Of a DNA stretch of 64,000 nt, positions 26,728 through 33,589 are shown piece after piece. Below the pieces are notes generated by a model, which was given only the letters and a program-made list of their open reading frames with translations, was not told where the DNA came from and did not search any database. The stretch comes from Olsenella_K sp036454645. GTDB taxonomy: Bacteria; Actinomycetota; Coriobacteriia; Coriobacteriales; Atopobiaceae. Each line of letters begins with the position of its first letter. The stretch's first letter is position 1. The stretch is taken from contig JAZHSQ010000001.1 in assembly GCA_036454645.1 (NCBI GenBank), forward strand, positions 65,015 to 129,014, in the 5' to 3' direction. Both the position numbers and the translations under genes were made by a program.

Positions 26728-27774
26728 ATGATGCTCGTCACAGGAGGCGTCGCCTCGGGGAAGCGCACCTACGTCCGCTCCCTCGGCTACGCGGAGAAGG
26801 ACCTCGCCTACGTGGGCGCCTCCGGCGCGCTCCCCGCGCCCGGCGCGCCCGTCGTCGTGGACGCGCAGCTGCTCGCCCTCGCCGGGCCGGTGGGGGAGGC
26901 GGCGCTCGCGGACCTCGCCGGGCGCGAGGTCGTGGTCGCGACCGAGGTCGGCGCCGGCGTCGTGCCCGCGGAGCCGGGCGGGCGCGCCTGGCGCGAGCGG
27001 GCGGGCAGGCTCGCCTGCGAGCTCGCGGCGCGCGCGGACTGCGTGGTGAGGATGGTCTGCGGGGTGCCGCAGGTGCTCAAGGGCGAGCCGGCCGCGCGCG
27101 CCGCGGCGGCCGCCGACGGGGCCGCGCGCGCCGCGGGCGTGGAGGGGGCCTCGCTGACCCTGGTCCTTCTCCGCCACGGGAGGACCCACGGCAACGACCT
27201 GCGCCTCTACGTGGGGAGCACCGACGAGCCGCTCAGCCCGGAGGGGGAGCTGCAGGCCCGCCGCGCGGGCATCTGCCGGAGCGTCCCTTTGGTCTACGTG
27301 AGCCCGCTCGCCCGCGCGCGCCAGACGGCCGCGATCTGCTTCCCCGAGGCGTCGCAGGCCGTCGTGGACGGCCTGCGCGAGCTGGACTTCGGCGACTTCG
27401 AGGGCAGGGGCGCGCGGGACATGGAGCACGACGCGGCCTACCGCGCCTGGGTCGACGGCTGCTGCGTGGGGCGCTGCCCGGGAGGGGAGTCCCGGGCAGA
27501 CCTCGTGGGGAGGACCTCCGCGGCGCTCGAGGGGATCCTCGCCTCGGCGCTCGCGCACGGGGACGAGCGGGTCGTCGTGGTGGCGCACGGCGGGACGGTC
27601 ATGGCGGCGATGAGCGCCTTCGTCGACGGCCCCGCGGGCGAGCGCGACCCGCTCGCGTACTTCCGCTGGCAGGTCGACAACCTGCAGGGATACAGGGTCG
27701 AGGTCAGCCAGAGGGACGGGAGGTGCGCCTTCGGCGCCTACGAGCGCCTCTGCGACCTCGCGTTTCTCGGCTGA
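26728..27774 (+). CDS. cobC: Fusion of a degenerate CobU-like domain with alpha-ribazole phosphatase CobC
   Basis: A 348-residue protein. Residues 1 to about 135 resemble CobU: P-loop-like VTGGVASGKRTYV (Arg replaces the usual Ser/Thr after GK), ATEVGAGVVPAEPGGRAWRERAGRL (73-94) and VRMVCGVPQVLK. The stretch between them is shortened and lacks the RIxxHR block with the GMP-carrying His. Residues about 143-348 are a histidine phosphatase of the CobC type: LVLLRHGRTHGND (His150), ELDFGDFEGR and VVVAHGGT (His287), which removes the phosphate of alpha-ribazole or adenosylcobalamin phosphate. The CobU-like part complements what is degenerate in the protein at 25164. It ends the operon; a strong hairpin follows at 27856. 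Confidence 0.85.
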   Translation: MMLVTGGVASGKRTYVRSLGYAEKDLAYVGASGALPAPGAPVVVDAQLLALAGPVGEAALADLAGREVVVATEVGAGVVPAEPGGRAWRERAGRLACELAARADCVVRMVCGVPQVLKGEPAARAAAAADGAARAAGVEGASLTLVLLRHGRTHGNDLRLYVGSTDEPLSPEGELQARRAGICRSVPLVYVSPLARARQTAAICFPEASQAVVDGLRELDFGDFEGRGARDMEHDAAYRAWVDGCCVGRCPGGESRADLVGRTSAALEGILASALAHGDERVVVVAHGGTVMAAMSAFVDGPAGERDPLAYFRWQVDNLQGYRVEVSQRDGRCAFGAYERLCDLAFLG

Positions 27775-27855
27775 CGCGGCGGCACGGCGCGACGGCCGGC
27801 ACGGCGGGCGCACCACGGCGGGGGCGCCTCGGCGGGAGGCAGGGTCCGGCACGAC

Positions 27856-27888
27856 GCCCGCGACCCGGTCCGATGCCGGGTCGCGGGC
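27856..27888. terminator. Bidirectional terminator between convergent genes
   Basis: A perfect 13-bp stem, GCCCGCGACCCGG (27856-27868) with CCGGGTCGCGGGC (27876-27888), has a 7-base loop. It lies between the cobalamin operon and the minus-strand gene at 27933. There is no clear T-tract on either side, but position and stability favour termination for both directions. Confidence 0.65.
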
Positions 27889-27932
27889 GCGGTGACTCGC
27901 CGGGACTTGGCCAGGACCCCGAGGGAGTCCCG

Positions 27933-28367
27933 CTAGAACTCGAGGAACGGGTCCTCGGGCACCTCCTCGGCGTCCACGTCCTCGTCGTCGAGGAGGTCCT
28001 CGAGCTCGAGGTCGTCTCCCTCGCTGGCGCCCTCCCTGAGGTCGTAGACGTTCACGTCGCCGGAGTCCAGGTCGATGTCCGGCAGCGCGGCGGTGATGGA
28101 GCACAGGCCGTCGACGGCGGGCACGATCTTCTGCCACTGGATGAGCAGTCCGTCCTCGGGCGCCTCCCCGAGCTCCGTCAGGGAGTCGAGGTAGATCTCC
28201 TCTGCGCCGTCGAGCAGGTCGGAGTTGCGGCGGGTCTCCTGGAACATGTCCGCGAGCTTCTCGAGCGCCTCCTCCGGGCTCCGCGCGCTGACCACCGTGG
28301 GGAGCAGTACGAAGTTGTCCTTGTTGTCGTTGGCGTCCTTGTAGCTGAAGTTGCCTATGTAGAGCAT
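27933..28367 (-). CDS. Uncharacterised acidic protein
   Basis: A 144-residue cytosolic protein of unknown function. It begins MLYIGNFSYKDANDNKDNFVL and continues with PEEALEKLADMFQETRR, a probable helix. An alternating middle (LLIQWQKIVPAVDGLCSITAALPDIDL) leads to a very acidic tail (EDLLDDEDVDAEEVPEDPFLEF region, about 20 Asp/Glu in the last 45 residues). The start is set by a GGGAGG ribosome-binding site immediately upstream; the longer in-frame Arg-rich extension is rejected as non-coding leader. The leader (28413-28459) is strongly structured. It stands alone, convergent with the cobalamin operon and divergent from the ricin-domain gene. No family was recognised. Confidence 0.8.
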   Translation of the reverse strand: MLYIGNFSYKDANDNKDNFVLLPTVVSARSPEEALEKLADMFQETRRNSDLLDGAEEIYLDSLTELGEAPEDGLLIQWQKIVPAVDGLCSITAALPDIDLDSGDVNVYDLREGASEGDDLELEDLLDDEDVDAEEVPEDPFLEF

Positions 28368-28412
28368 GCCGACCTCCCTCTTCCGGGGTGCCTTCCGCGG
28401 CCGCGCCCGCGC

Positions 28413-28459
28413 CTTGCGTGCCGGCGCCTGCGAGCGCCGGCGGGCGGGCCACACGCAAG
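28413..28459 (-). promoter_or_regulatory. Structured 5' leader of the acidic-protein gene
   Basis: An outer inverted repeat CTTGCGTG (28413-28420) / CACGCAAG (28452-28459) encloses, with one shared base, the 8-bp stem GCCGGCGC (28420-28427) / GCGCCGGC (28434-28441). It would lie about 45 to 90 bases before the start codon in the minus-strand transcript. A weak -10-like TACAGT (28465-28460, minus) is next to it. It may be a regulatory leader or a binding site. Confidence 0.45.
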
Positions 28460-28624
28460 ACTGTAGCAAGAGGCGCCCGCGCGGCGCCCGCCGGCGCCCC
28501 GTGCGGCCGCACCTCTAGGCGGACGGTCGCGAAGGCGCGGACCCTTGTCGGCGAGTGGCCCCGATAGCAGGGCATATGTCGCAGAAAGGGCGCAGGTCGC
28601 GCATGCGGGGGCCTCGCGCGGCCC

Positions 28625-28630
28625 TATAAT
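28625..28630 (+). promoter_or_regulatory. Promoter -10 box TATAAT before the ricin-domain gene
   Basis: A perfect TATAAT in an otherwise GC-rich intergenic region, about 100 bases before the start at 28729, within CGGCCCTATAATCG. No good -35 is seen. The 361-base divergent region 28368-28728 contains this promoter and the structured leader of the opposite gene. Nothing else was recognised in it. Confidence 0.6.
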
Positions 28631-28728
28631 CGTACGCATCGCCCGTAAGGCCCATGAGCCGTGCGTGCGCCGGTGCCCCCGGCGCGGTGGCGGGGCCGTC
28701 CGGCGACGCTTCGTCTTTGGAGGTTCTC

Positions 28729-29895
28729 ATGCAGCAGAGCGACCATCGGGGTTCGGACGCCGGCAGGGCCAGGCGGCAGCGCCCGCACGAGCGCACCGGT
28801 GCCTTGCCGCGGATCGAGGGCACCAACTACATCGACAGCACGGGCGACATCGGCTCCACCGGCGAGCTTCGCCGCCGCCTGAGCGAGGACGAGGCGCGCC
28901 GCAGGGTCCGGCCGCGCGACGAGCGGGGGCTGACCATGGGGCTGCCCCGCATCGACGCCGACGACATGCATGACTACGCCGCCCAGGGGGAGCGCGCGCC
29001 GCAGGGGCACGCGCGCGCCGCGCACGTCCGGGCGGAGGGGCGTGCAGCGGAGAGCCGCGCCGCCGCCGGGCGGGTGGCCGCGGACCGGGCCGCCGCGGGT
29101 CGGGCCGCGCACGCCGGCGAGCGGCGGTCGCGCCAGGCGAGCGCGCGCCAGGGGGCCACGCGCCAGGCGAGCGCGCACCAGGGGGCCACGCGCCAGGCGG
29201 CGCGCCCCGAGGTCCCGCAGCGCAGGCACAACGCGCCCATGACCGGCCGGATCGACCGCAGGAAGTCGCCGCTGCTGCCCCTCCTCGTGGGCGTGCTCGT
29301 CGTCGCGGTCGCCGTCGTGGGCATCGGGATTGCCGTGAGCTCGTCGATGTCGCGGCGCGCGAGCGAGCGGGAGCAGGCCGCTGCGGCGGAGTCCCAGGCG
29401 CAGCAGGAGCAGGCCGCCACCACCCAGGAGCCCACGCAGCTCGCGGGGCTCGCGGCCGGCACCTACTACCTCGAGGTGACCGACAACGACGGCAGCGTCC
29501 TGGCGGCCAACGGGCACCAGGACAGCGACTACACCACGGTCCTCATCGCCAGCCTCGGCACCGACGCCGCCACGGAGCAGGTGACCCTCGCGGTCAACGA
29601 CGACGAGACCTGCACGCTCTCCTTCGCGGACGGCCTCGTGCTCGACTGCGGCGACGCCACCGCGCCGGCCGGCCAGCCGCTCTACGCGAGCGCCGCCTCG
29701 GGCTCGGACACGCAGCGCTGGGAGCTCAGACAGAACGGCGACGGCTCCTACCTCGTGGTGAACAAGGCGACCGGCAACGCGATCGAGGCCTCCGACGTCT
29801 CCGCCGGCTCCTCCGTGGCGACCGACGCGATCGACTCGAGCGACCTCTACCAGCGCATCACCTTCGTGTCGGCGGCCTCGGCGCAGGGCGCCTAG
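28729..29895 (+). CDS. Single-pass membrane protein with C-terminal ricin-type beta-trefoil-like domain
   Basis: A 388-residue protein. Residues 1-175 are cytosolic, polar and Arg/Ala-rich, with the twice-used phrase LPRI and a repeated segment RQASARQGAT. One membrane helix follows (about 181-204), then a short Gln/Ala-rich coil (208-235), then an outside domain (about 240-388) with GTYYLEVTDNDGSVLAANG and QRWELRQNGDGSYLVVNKATGN. The QxW-type motif and internal repeat of that last part are typical of ricin-B lectin-like trefoils. It probably binds a cell-surface glycan or peptidoglycan-linked sugar; this is inference. GGAGG precedes the ATG at 28729. Arg/Ala codons 29131-29199 are a 30-bp DNA tandem repeat. 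Confidence 0.8.
   Translation: MQQSDHRGSDAGRARRQRPHERTGALPRIEGTNYIDSTGDIGSTGELRRRLSEDEARRRVRPRDERGLTMGLPRIDADDMHDYAAQGERAPQGHARAAHVRAEGRAAESRAAAGRVAADRAAAGRAAHAGERRSRQASARQGATRQASAHQGATRQAARPEVPQRRHNAPMTGRIDRRKSPLLPLLVGVLVVAVAVVGIGIAVSSSMSRRASEREQAAAAESQAQQEQAATTQEPTQLAGLAAGTYYLEVTDNDGSVLAANGHQDSDYTTVLIASLGTDAATEQVTLAVNDDETCTLSFADGLVLDCGDATAPAGQPLYASAASGSDTQRWELRQNGDGSYLVVNKATGNAIEASDVSAGSSVATDAIDSSDLYQRITFVSAASAQGA
29131..29199 (+). repeat. 30-bp in-frame tandem repeat, 2.3 copies
   Basis: Copies at 29131-29160 and 29161-29190 differ at one base, and a partial copy runs to 29199. The unit starts CGCCAGGCGAGCGCGC. Being a multiple of three it keeps frame and encodes RQASARQGAT/RQASAHQGAT in the cytosolic tail of the ricin-domain protein. 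It could vary in copy number by slippage. Confidence 0.9.
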
Positions 29896-29942
29896 AGGCA
29901 GTGGGCCATGTAGAGCGGCAGGATCTGCCTGCTCCCCTCGGC

Positions 29943-29963
29943 GCGGGCCCAGGCGGGGCCCGC
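29943..29963 (+). terminator. GC hairpin after the ricin-domain gene
   Basis: GCGGGCCC (29943-29950) pairs with GGGCCCGC (29956-29963) over 8 bp, loop of 5. It lies about 50 bases after the stop at 29895. No T-tract. Confidence 0.45.
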
Positions 29964-30026
29964 CGGCAGAGGTGGGGGCAAGTTGTGGCGACCATGCAAA
30001 ATTGCCAATCTACCTGCGTGTCCTCT

Positions 30027-30105
30027 ACGTTTCAACGGTATCCGGGGACGGAAAACACATACGTTTCAACGGTAAGGGAAGCGGCTGGTCGGCCACGTTT
30101 CAACG
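30027..30105. repeat. Three phased ACGTTTCAACG repeats, period 34 bp
   Basis: ACGTTTCAACG starts at 30027, 30061 and 30095, exactly 34 bp apart. The first two extend to ACGTTTCAACGGTA, with T before, and the third reads ACGTTTCAACGT. The core CGTT-TC-AACG is an inverted repeat, like an operator half-site pair. It lies in the non-coding stretch 29896-30786. The sequences between the copies do not resemble each other. Iteron-like protein-binding sites are the simplest reading. Confidence 0.8.
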
Positions 30106-30271
30106 TTGCCGTGGGCGAGGTGGCCGAGTCGCGGCTTTGCCGTGCAGAAGGACCGGCGCCGCGTCGGGGTGCCGATGACGGGAGGGGAACCCTGGGATCG
30201 CAGCGACATCGGAGGGACGTGCTGCCTTCCGTGCGCCCCGTGTCTGAGCGTCGCCTGCGATGGGCCCTCGG

Positions 30272-30392
30272 CTAAAAGGCACAAAAGTCGCGGTGTAAGT
30301 GCCGAACCGACAGTTTTGGGATTTATAGCCAGTGGTTATAAATCCCAAAAGTCGCGCGTTAAAGGTCTAGGTGCGAGCTTTGTGCCGTTTAG
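30272..30392. repeat. 121-bp concentric palindromic element
   Basis: The outer arms 30272-30291 and 30373-30392 match in inverted orientation at 17 of 20 positions (CTAAAAGGCACAAAA on the left). The inner arms TTTTGGGATTTATA (30314-30327) and TATAAATCCCAAAA (30337-30350) are perfect. Both pairs share the same centre (30332). The element is clearly AT-richer than its surroundings. AAAAGTCGCG also occurs twice within it. It may be a MITE-like remnant or a structured RNA. Confidence 0.75.
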
Positions 30393-30485
30393 GGGATGGA
30401 GCCAAGTCAAGGAGGCGCCCCGGGCCGAGTTCGGCGGTGGAGGCCACGTCGTTCAGGGGATGGCGACGAGTGAAGGAGGCGCCCG
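30390..30485. repeat. Two imperfect 31-bp direct repeats, 64 bp apart
   Basis: AGGGGATGG...AAGGAGGCGCCC occurs at 30390-30420 and again at 30454-30484, with about 26 of 31 bases equal. The first copy abuts the right end of the palindromic element. No open frame with codon use like the neighbours covers them. Confidence 0.6.
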
Positions 30486-30587
30486 GGACCTCTGGCCGGC
30501 CGCCTCGGGCTGGAGACTCTGACCGGCCACCCCGGCGCGGCACTCGCCGCGCCCGCGGCCGTCCGCCGTCCTTGTGCAGGCTCTTCG

Positions 30588-30626
30588 AAAAAACCGCCAG
30601 GACACTCGACAGCCTGCGATGGTTTT
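30588..30626. terminator. Hairpin with A-tract and T-tract upstream of yebC
   Basis: AAAAAACC pairs with GGTTTTTT around an inner CAGG/CCTG pairing, ending in a run of six T. This is the only classical intrinsic-terminator shape in the non-coding stretch 29896-30786, and it would work in both directions. If it acts on the + strand it ends an unannotated transcript arising in the repeat region. Confidence 0.55.
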
Positions 30627-30786
30627 TTGTAACATGCGTATGTTTGGCCCCGGGCTATCGCGCCCTCTCGCCGCGTCTAGCATCACGGGCCTCAGAGCAG
30701 CAGTTCAATGTGGCCAGCGGGCGCGGTGCGATCGGCGGAGGGAGCCGGGAGAGCGCGTCGCGCCGGCAGGCAAGAAGGAGATGTGC

Positions 30787-31587
30787 ATGTCCGGACACTC
30801 TAAGTGGGCAACCACCAAGCACAAGAAGGCAGCGATCGACGCCAAGCGCTCCGCGCTGTTCTCCAAGCACTCGCGCAACATCACCGTCGCCGCTCGCACC
30901 GGTGGCGACCCCAACCCGGACAACAACGCCACCCTCGCCGCTGCCGTCCAGCGCGCCCGCATGGTCTCCATGCCCAACGCCAAGATCCAGGCGGCCATCG
31001 ACAAGGCCTTCGGCACCGGCGCCGAGGCCGTCGTCTACAAGGAGGTCACCTACGAGGGCTACGGCCCCGCCGGCGTCGCCTTCTACGTCGAGTGCCTGAC
31101 GGACAACCTCAACCGCACCGCGGCCGACGTCCGCTCCGCCTTCACGCACGCCGGCGGCAACCTCGGCACCTCCGGCTCCGTCGCCTTCCAGTTCGAGCGC
31201 AAGGGCCAGATCGCCGTCGACAAGGTCATCGTCTCCGACGAGAAGAAGGTCGCCGACCGCGAGAACGCCGTCAACGAGGACGAGTTCATGATGGCCGTGG
31301 CCGAGGCCGGCGGCGACGACTACGAGGACGCCGGCGACGAGTGGATCGTCACCTGCGACTACACGGCGCTCCAGGACGTCGTGAAGGGCCTCGAGGACCA
31401 GGGCATCGAGGTCAAGGGCTCCGAGCTCACGATGATCCCGACCACCCCGACGGACGTCTCCGTGAGCGACGCCAAGAAGGTGCAGCGTCTCGTCGACCGT
31501 CTCGAGGAGCTCGACGACGTCCAGAACGTCTACGACACCATGAACCGCACGGACGAGATTGAGGAGGCCCTCGCCGAGGAGGAGTAG
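30787..31587 (+). CDS. yebC: YebC/TACO1-family protein
   Basis: A 266-residue protein of the YebC/PmpR family. MSGHSKWATTKHKKAAIDAKRSALFSKHSRNITVAAR is the invariant N-terminus, and GGDPNPDNNATL and YEGYGPAGVAFYVE follow. The family has been described as transcriptional regulators and, more recently, as factors that help ribosomes through proline-rich stretches. It is often near ruvC, which is not seen here. The start at 30787 is preferred to an ATG six bases earlier because AAGGAG is then spaced correctly. The gene is probably monocistronic; a hairpin follows the stop. Confidence 0.95.
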   Translation: MSGHSKWATTKHKKAAIDAKRSALFSKHSRNITVAARTGGDPNPDNNATLAAAVQRARMVSMPNAKIQAAIDKAFGTGAEAVVYKEVTYEGYGPAGVAFYVECLTDNLNRTAADVRSAFTHAGGNLGTSGSVAFQFERKGQIAVDKVIVSDEKKVADRENAVNEDEFMMAVAEAGGDDYEDAGDEWIVTCDYTALQDVVKGLEDQGIEVKGSELTMIPTTPTDVSVSDAKKVQRLVDRLEELDDVQNVYDTMNRTDEIEEALAEEE

Positions 31588-31618
31588 CGCCTCGGAGCGG
31601 CCCTCGCGGGCGGCCCGC

Positions 31619-31636
31619 GCGAGCCTTGCGGCTCGC
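31619..31636 (+). terminator. Hairpin after yebC
   Basis: GCGAGCC-TTGC-GGCTCGC, a 7-bp stem with a 4-base loop, lies about 30 bases after the yebC stop and is followed by CCCTCACATAGC. No T-tract. Confidence 0.5.
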
Positions 31637-31787
31637 CCTCACATAGCACCTTGCGGGGCCCGTCCCTGCCCGAGCGCCGGTCGGAGCCGTCGCGCCGGGA
31701 GGGGCGGGTCCCTTTGCGTTATCGTAGGTTCCCGGCGGACGCGACGCGCCCCGCCTCGAAACCACCTTCCGGGAGGTCGGCGACCCT

Positions 31788-33437
31788 ATGGACAACTACA
31801 GCACGCGGGCGACGGCTGCGGCCGTGAACTCGCTGGTAAAGCATGGCAACAAGAGCCTGGCGGAGCAGGACTGGGACGCCGCGGCGGACAACTTCGCCCG
31901 GGCGCTCGAGGCTGACCCCTCGAGCGCACAGGCCCACCTGCAGATGTACCTGGCCTCCCGCCACCTCATGAGCCTGGAGGAGCTGCCCGCCATCGCGGAT
32001 AAGATCATCGAGGTCACGCCCGCGGAGCGCACGCCCCTGGCGGACGTCCTGAGGATCCAGGAGGAGCTCGAGGCCGAGGCTGCGGAGCGCGCCGCTGCGC
32101 AGGCAGCCGACCCAGAGCAGGCCGGCGCGGACTCCGACGAGGGGGCAGCCGCTGACGAGGGCGCAGTCGATGGGGCAGCCGCCGACGAGGGCGCAGGCTC
32201 CGACGAGGACCTCGGGTCCACCCCGCCGTCCGGCGGGGACGCGGCCCCGTCCGCGACCGAGGGCGGGCCGGCGCAGGGCCCCGCGGCCTCGGCCACGACG
32301 GACACGGCCCCGGAGGCAGGCGACGCGCAGGCGGCGTCCGACGCGGCGTCGGCCGACAAGGACGGTGCGCCCGCGGCGGACGAGAACCACGCGCCTGCGT
32401 CCGACGCGGCAGCCGCGGCCGAGGAGGACGGCTCGCCCGAGCCTGCAGCCGATGTGCCCGCATCCGGCGCCGCGCCCGCGGACGAAGCCCCCGCCGAGCC
32501 CGGTGCGCCCGACCCCGCCGAGCCCGCAGCTGCAACCGAACCCGCGCCCGACTCCGCCGCCCTGCGCGCCGAGGCCCGCGCCGCCCTGGCCGACCCCGCC
32601 GCGGCGGGCGTCCGCGCCCCCTACGACCAGCGCGTCTCCAACCTGGCCGCGGCGCGCGCGGCCTTCGAGGACGCCTTCGACGACGAGGACTGGGCTTCCG
32701 CGCTCCAGCTCGCCCCGCTCGACCTCAAGCGCCACATGGAGCGCGCCCGCGCCGACGCCGAGGGGCGTTTCTCCCAGGCGCAGGCCCAGGAGCAGGTCCT
32801 TCTCGACCAGATGTGCCAGGTTGCCGCGAGGCGCGTGCCGAAGGTGGGGCTCGCCACCTCGGCCGCGGAGGGGTCCTGCGCCGACGCGCTCGCCGAGTTC
32901 GAGCGCATGAAGGGCGAGGAGCACGAGAAGGTCCGCGGCAAGTACTCCTTCCTCAAGGGCAACCTGCACACGGCCAGCGCGAGCCTCTGGATCGGCGTCG
33001 TCCTGGTCGTGCTCGGCGCGGTCATGCTCGTTCTGACGCTTCTGCCGCACGAGGGCACGGTCGTGGCCGCCGCCCCCGCGGCGTTCCCCGAGGTGTTCGC
33101 GCCGATCGCCGTGGTGCTCGTCGCCGTCGGCGTGGTCGTTCTGCTCCTGCGCCTCATGCTCGTGCGGGCCAACCGCGAGGGGATGGGCGCGCACGCCGAG
33201 GAGAAGGCGAGCGTCTCCTCGGACCTCGCAAGGACCTCGGAGGAGCTCAACCGGCTCGTCGCCGCCGTGCGCGCGCGGGAGCTCAACCTCAGGAACCTCC
33301 CGCTCGACGCCCCCGAGGACGACTTCGACGCGGCCTGCGCGGAGCTCGCGGACAGCGTGCTCGACCTCACGGGGAGCGCAAGCCCCGTGTCCTCCTCGCC
33401 CGCGCGCGAACATCAAGATGATGCGGTAACGCGCTGA
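31788..33437 (+). CDS. TPR-containing membrane protein with long acidic low-complexity region
   Basis: A 549-residue protein. Residues about 10-75 look like TPR helices (GNKSLAEQDWDAAADNFARALEADPSSAQAH). Residues about 95-265 are almost only Ala, Asp, Glu, Pro and Gly, probably disordered. Then comes a helical region with KHMERARADAEGRFSQAQAQEQ and two Cys. Two membrane helices sit at about 399-419 and 436-460, followed by a helical C-terminus. Function unknown. The TPR suggests protein-protein contact and the two-helix hairpin suggests membrane anchoring. GGGAGG precedes the ATG. It lies between yebC and the rhamnose genes with no clear operon partner. Confidence 0.8.
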   Translation: MDNYSTRATAAAVNSLVKHGNKSLAEQDWDAAADNFARALEADPSSAQAHLQMYLASRHLMSLEELPAIADKIIEVTPAERTPLADVLRIQEELEAEAAERAAAQAADPEQAGADSDEGAAADEGAVDGAAADEGAGSDEDLGSTPPSGGDAAPSATEGGPAQGPAASATTDTAPEAGDAQAASDAASADKDGAPAADENHAPASDAAAAAEEDGSPEPAADVPASGAAPADEAPAEPGAPDPAEPAAATEPAPDSAALRAEARAALADPAAAGVRAPYDQRVSNLAAARAAFEDAFDDEDWASALQLAPLDLKRHMERARADAEGRFSQAQAQEQVLLDQMCQVAARRVPKVGLATSAAEGSCADALAEFERMKGEEHEKVRGKYSFLKGNLHTASASLWIGVVLVVLGAVMLVLTLLPHEGTVVAAAPAAFPEVFAPIAVVLVAVGVVVLLLRLMLVRANREGMGAHAEEKASVSSDLARTSEELNRLVAAVRARELNLRNLPLDAPEDDFDAACAELADSVLDLTGSASPVSSSPAREHQDDAVTR

Positions 33438-33504
33438 TTTTCCGGATACCGCCGACGCGCGGCGCCGGCCGGCCCGCCAGTTGGTAGCATGGTGAGTCGG
33501 CACA

Positions 33505-33569
33505 GCGCCCAAGGCGCGAGAGACGCGGCGTCCGAGCGGCGCCAAGGCACGGCGCCCATGGCGCGAGAG
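33505..33569. repeat. Two 18-bp direct repeats in the rfbA leader
   Basis: GCGCCCAAGGCGCGAGAG (33505-33522) and GCGCCCATGGCGCGAGAG (33552-33569) differ at one base and lie 47 bp apart, just before the rfbA ribosome-binding site. Each contains a GCGCC/GGCGC dyad. Confidence 0.6.
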
Positions 33570-33589
33570 GCATTCCCGGGAGGTTCGGC

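Noticed and set aside
25177..28575. Longest minus-strand open frame of the window opposite cobU-cobS-cobC
   Set aside because: Shadow of the cobalamin genes; amino-acid composition is random high-GC and no motif is seen.
30027..30105. CRISPR array
   Set aside because: The repeat is only 11-15 bp with a 34-bp period and three copies, and there are no cas genes. Too short for any known CRISPR repeat-spacer unit.
30314..30350. Inner palindrome as an intrinsic terminator
   Set aside because: The T-run is at the 5' side and A-run at the 3' side of the stem on both strands, so no U-tail follows the hairpin.
29972..30522. Small open frames in the repeat-rich non-coding stretch
   Set aside because: No ribosome-binding site, atypical codon use and overlap with the repeats; no family resemblance.
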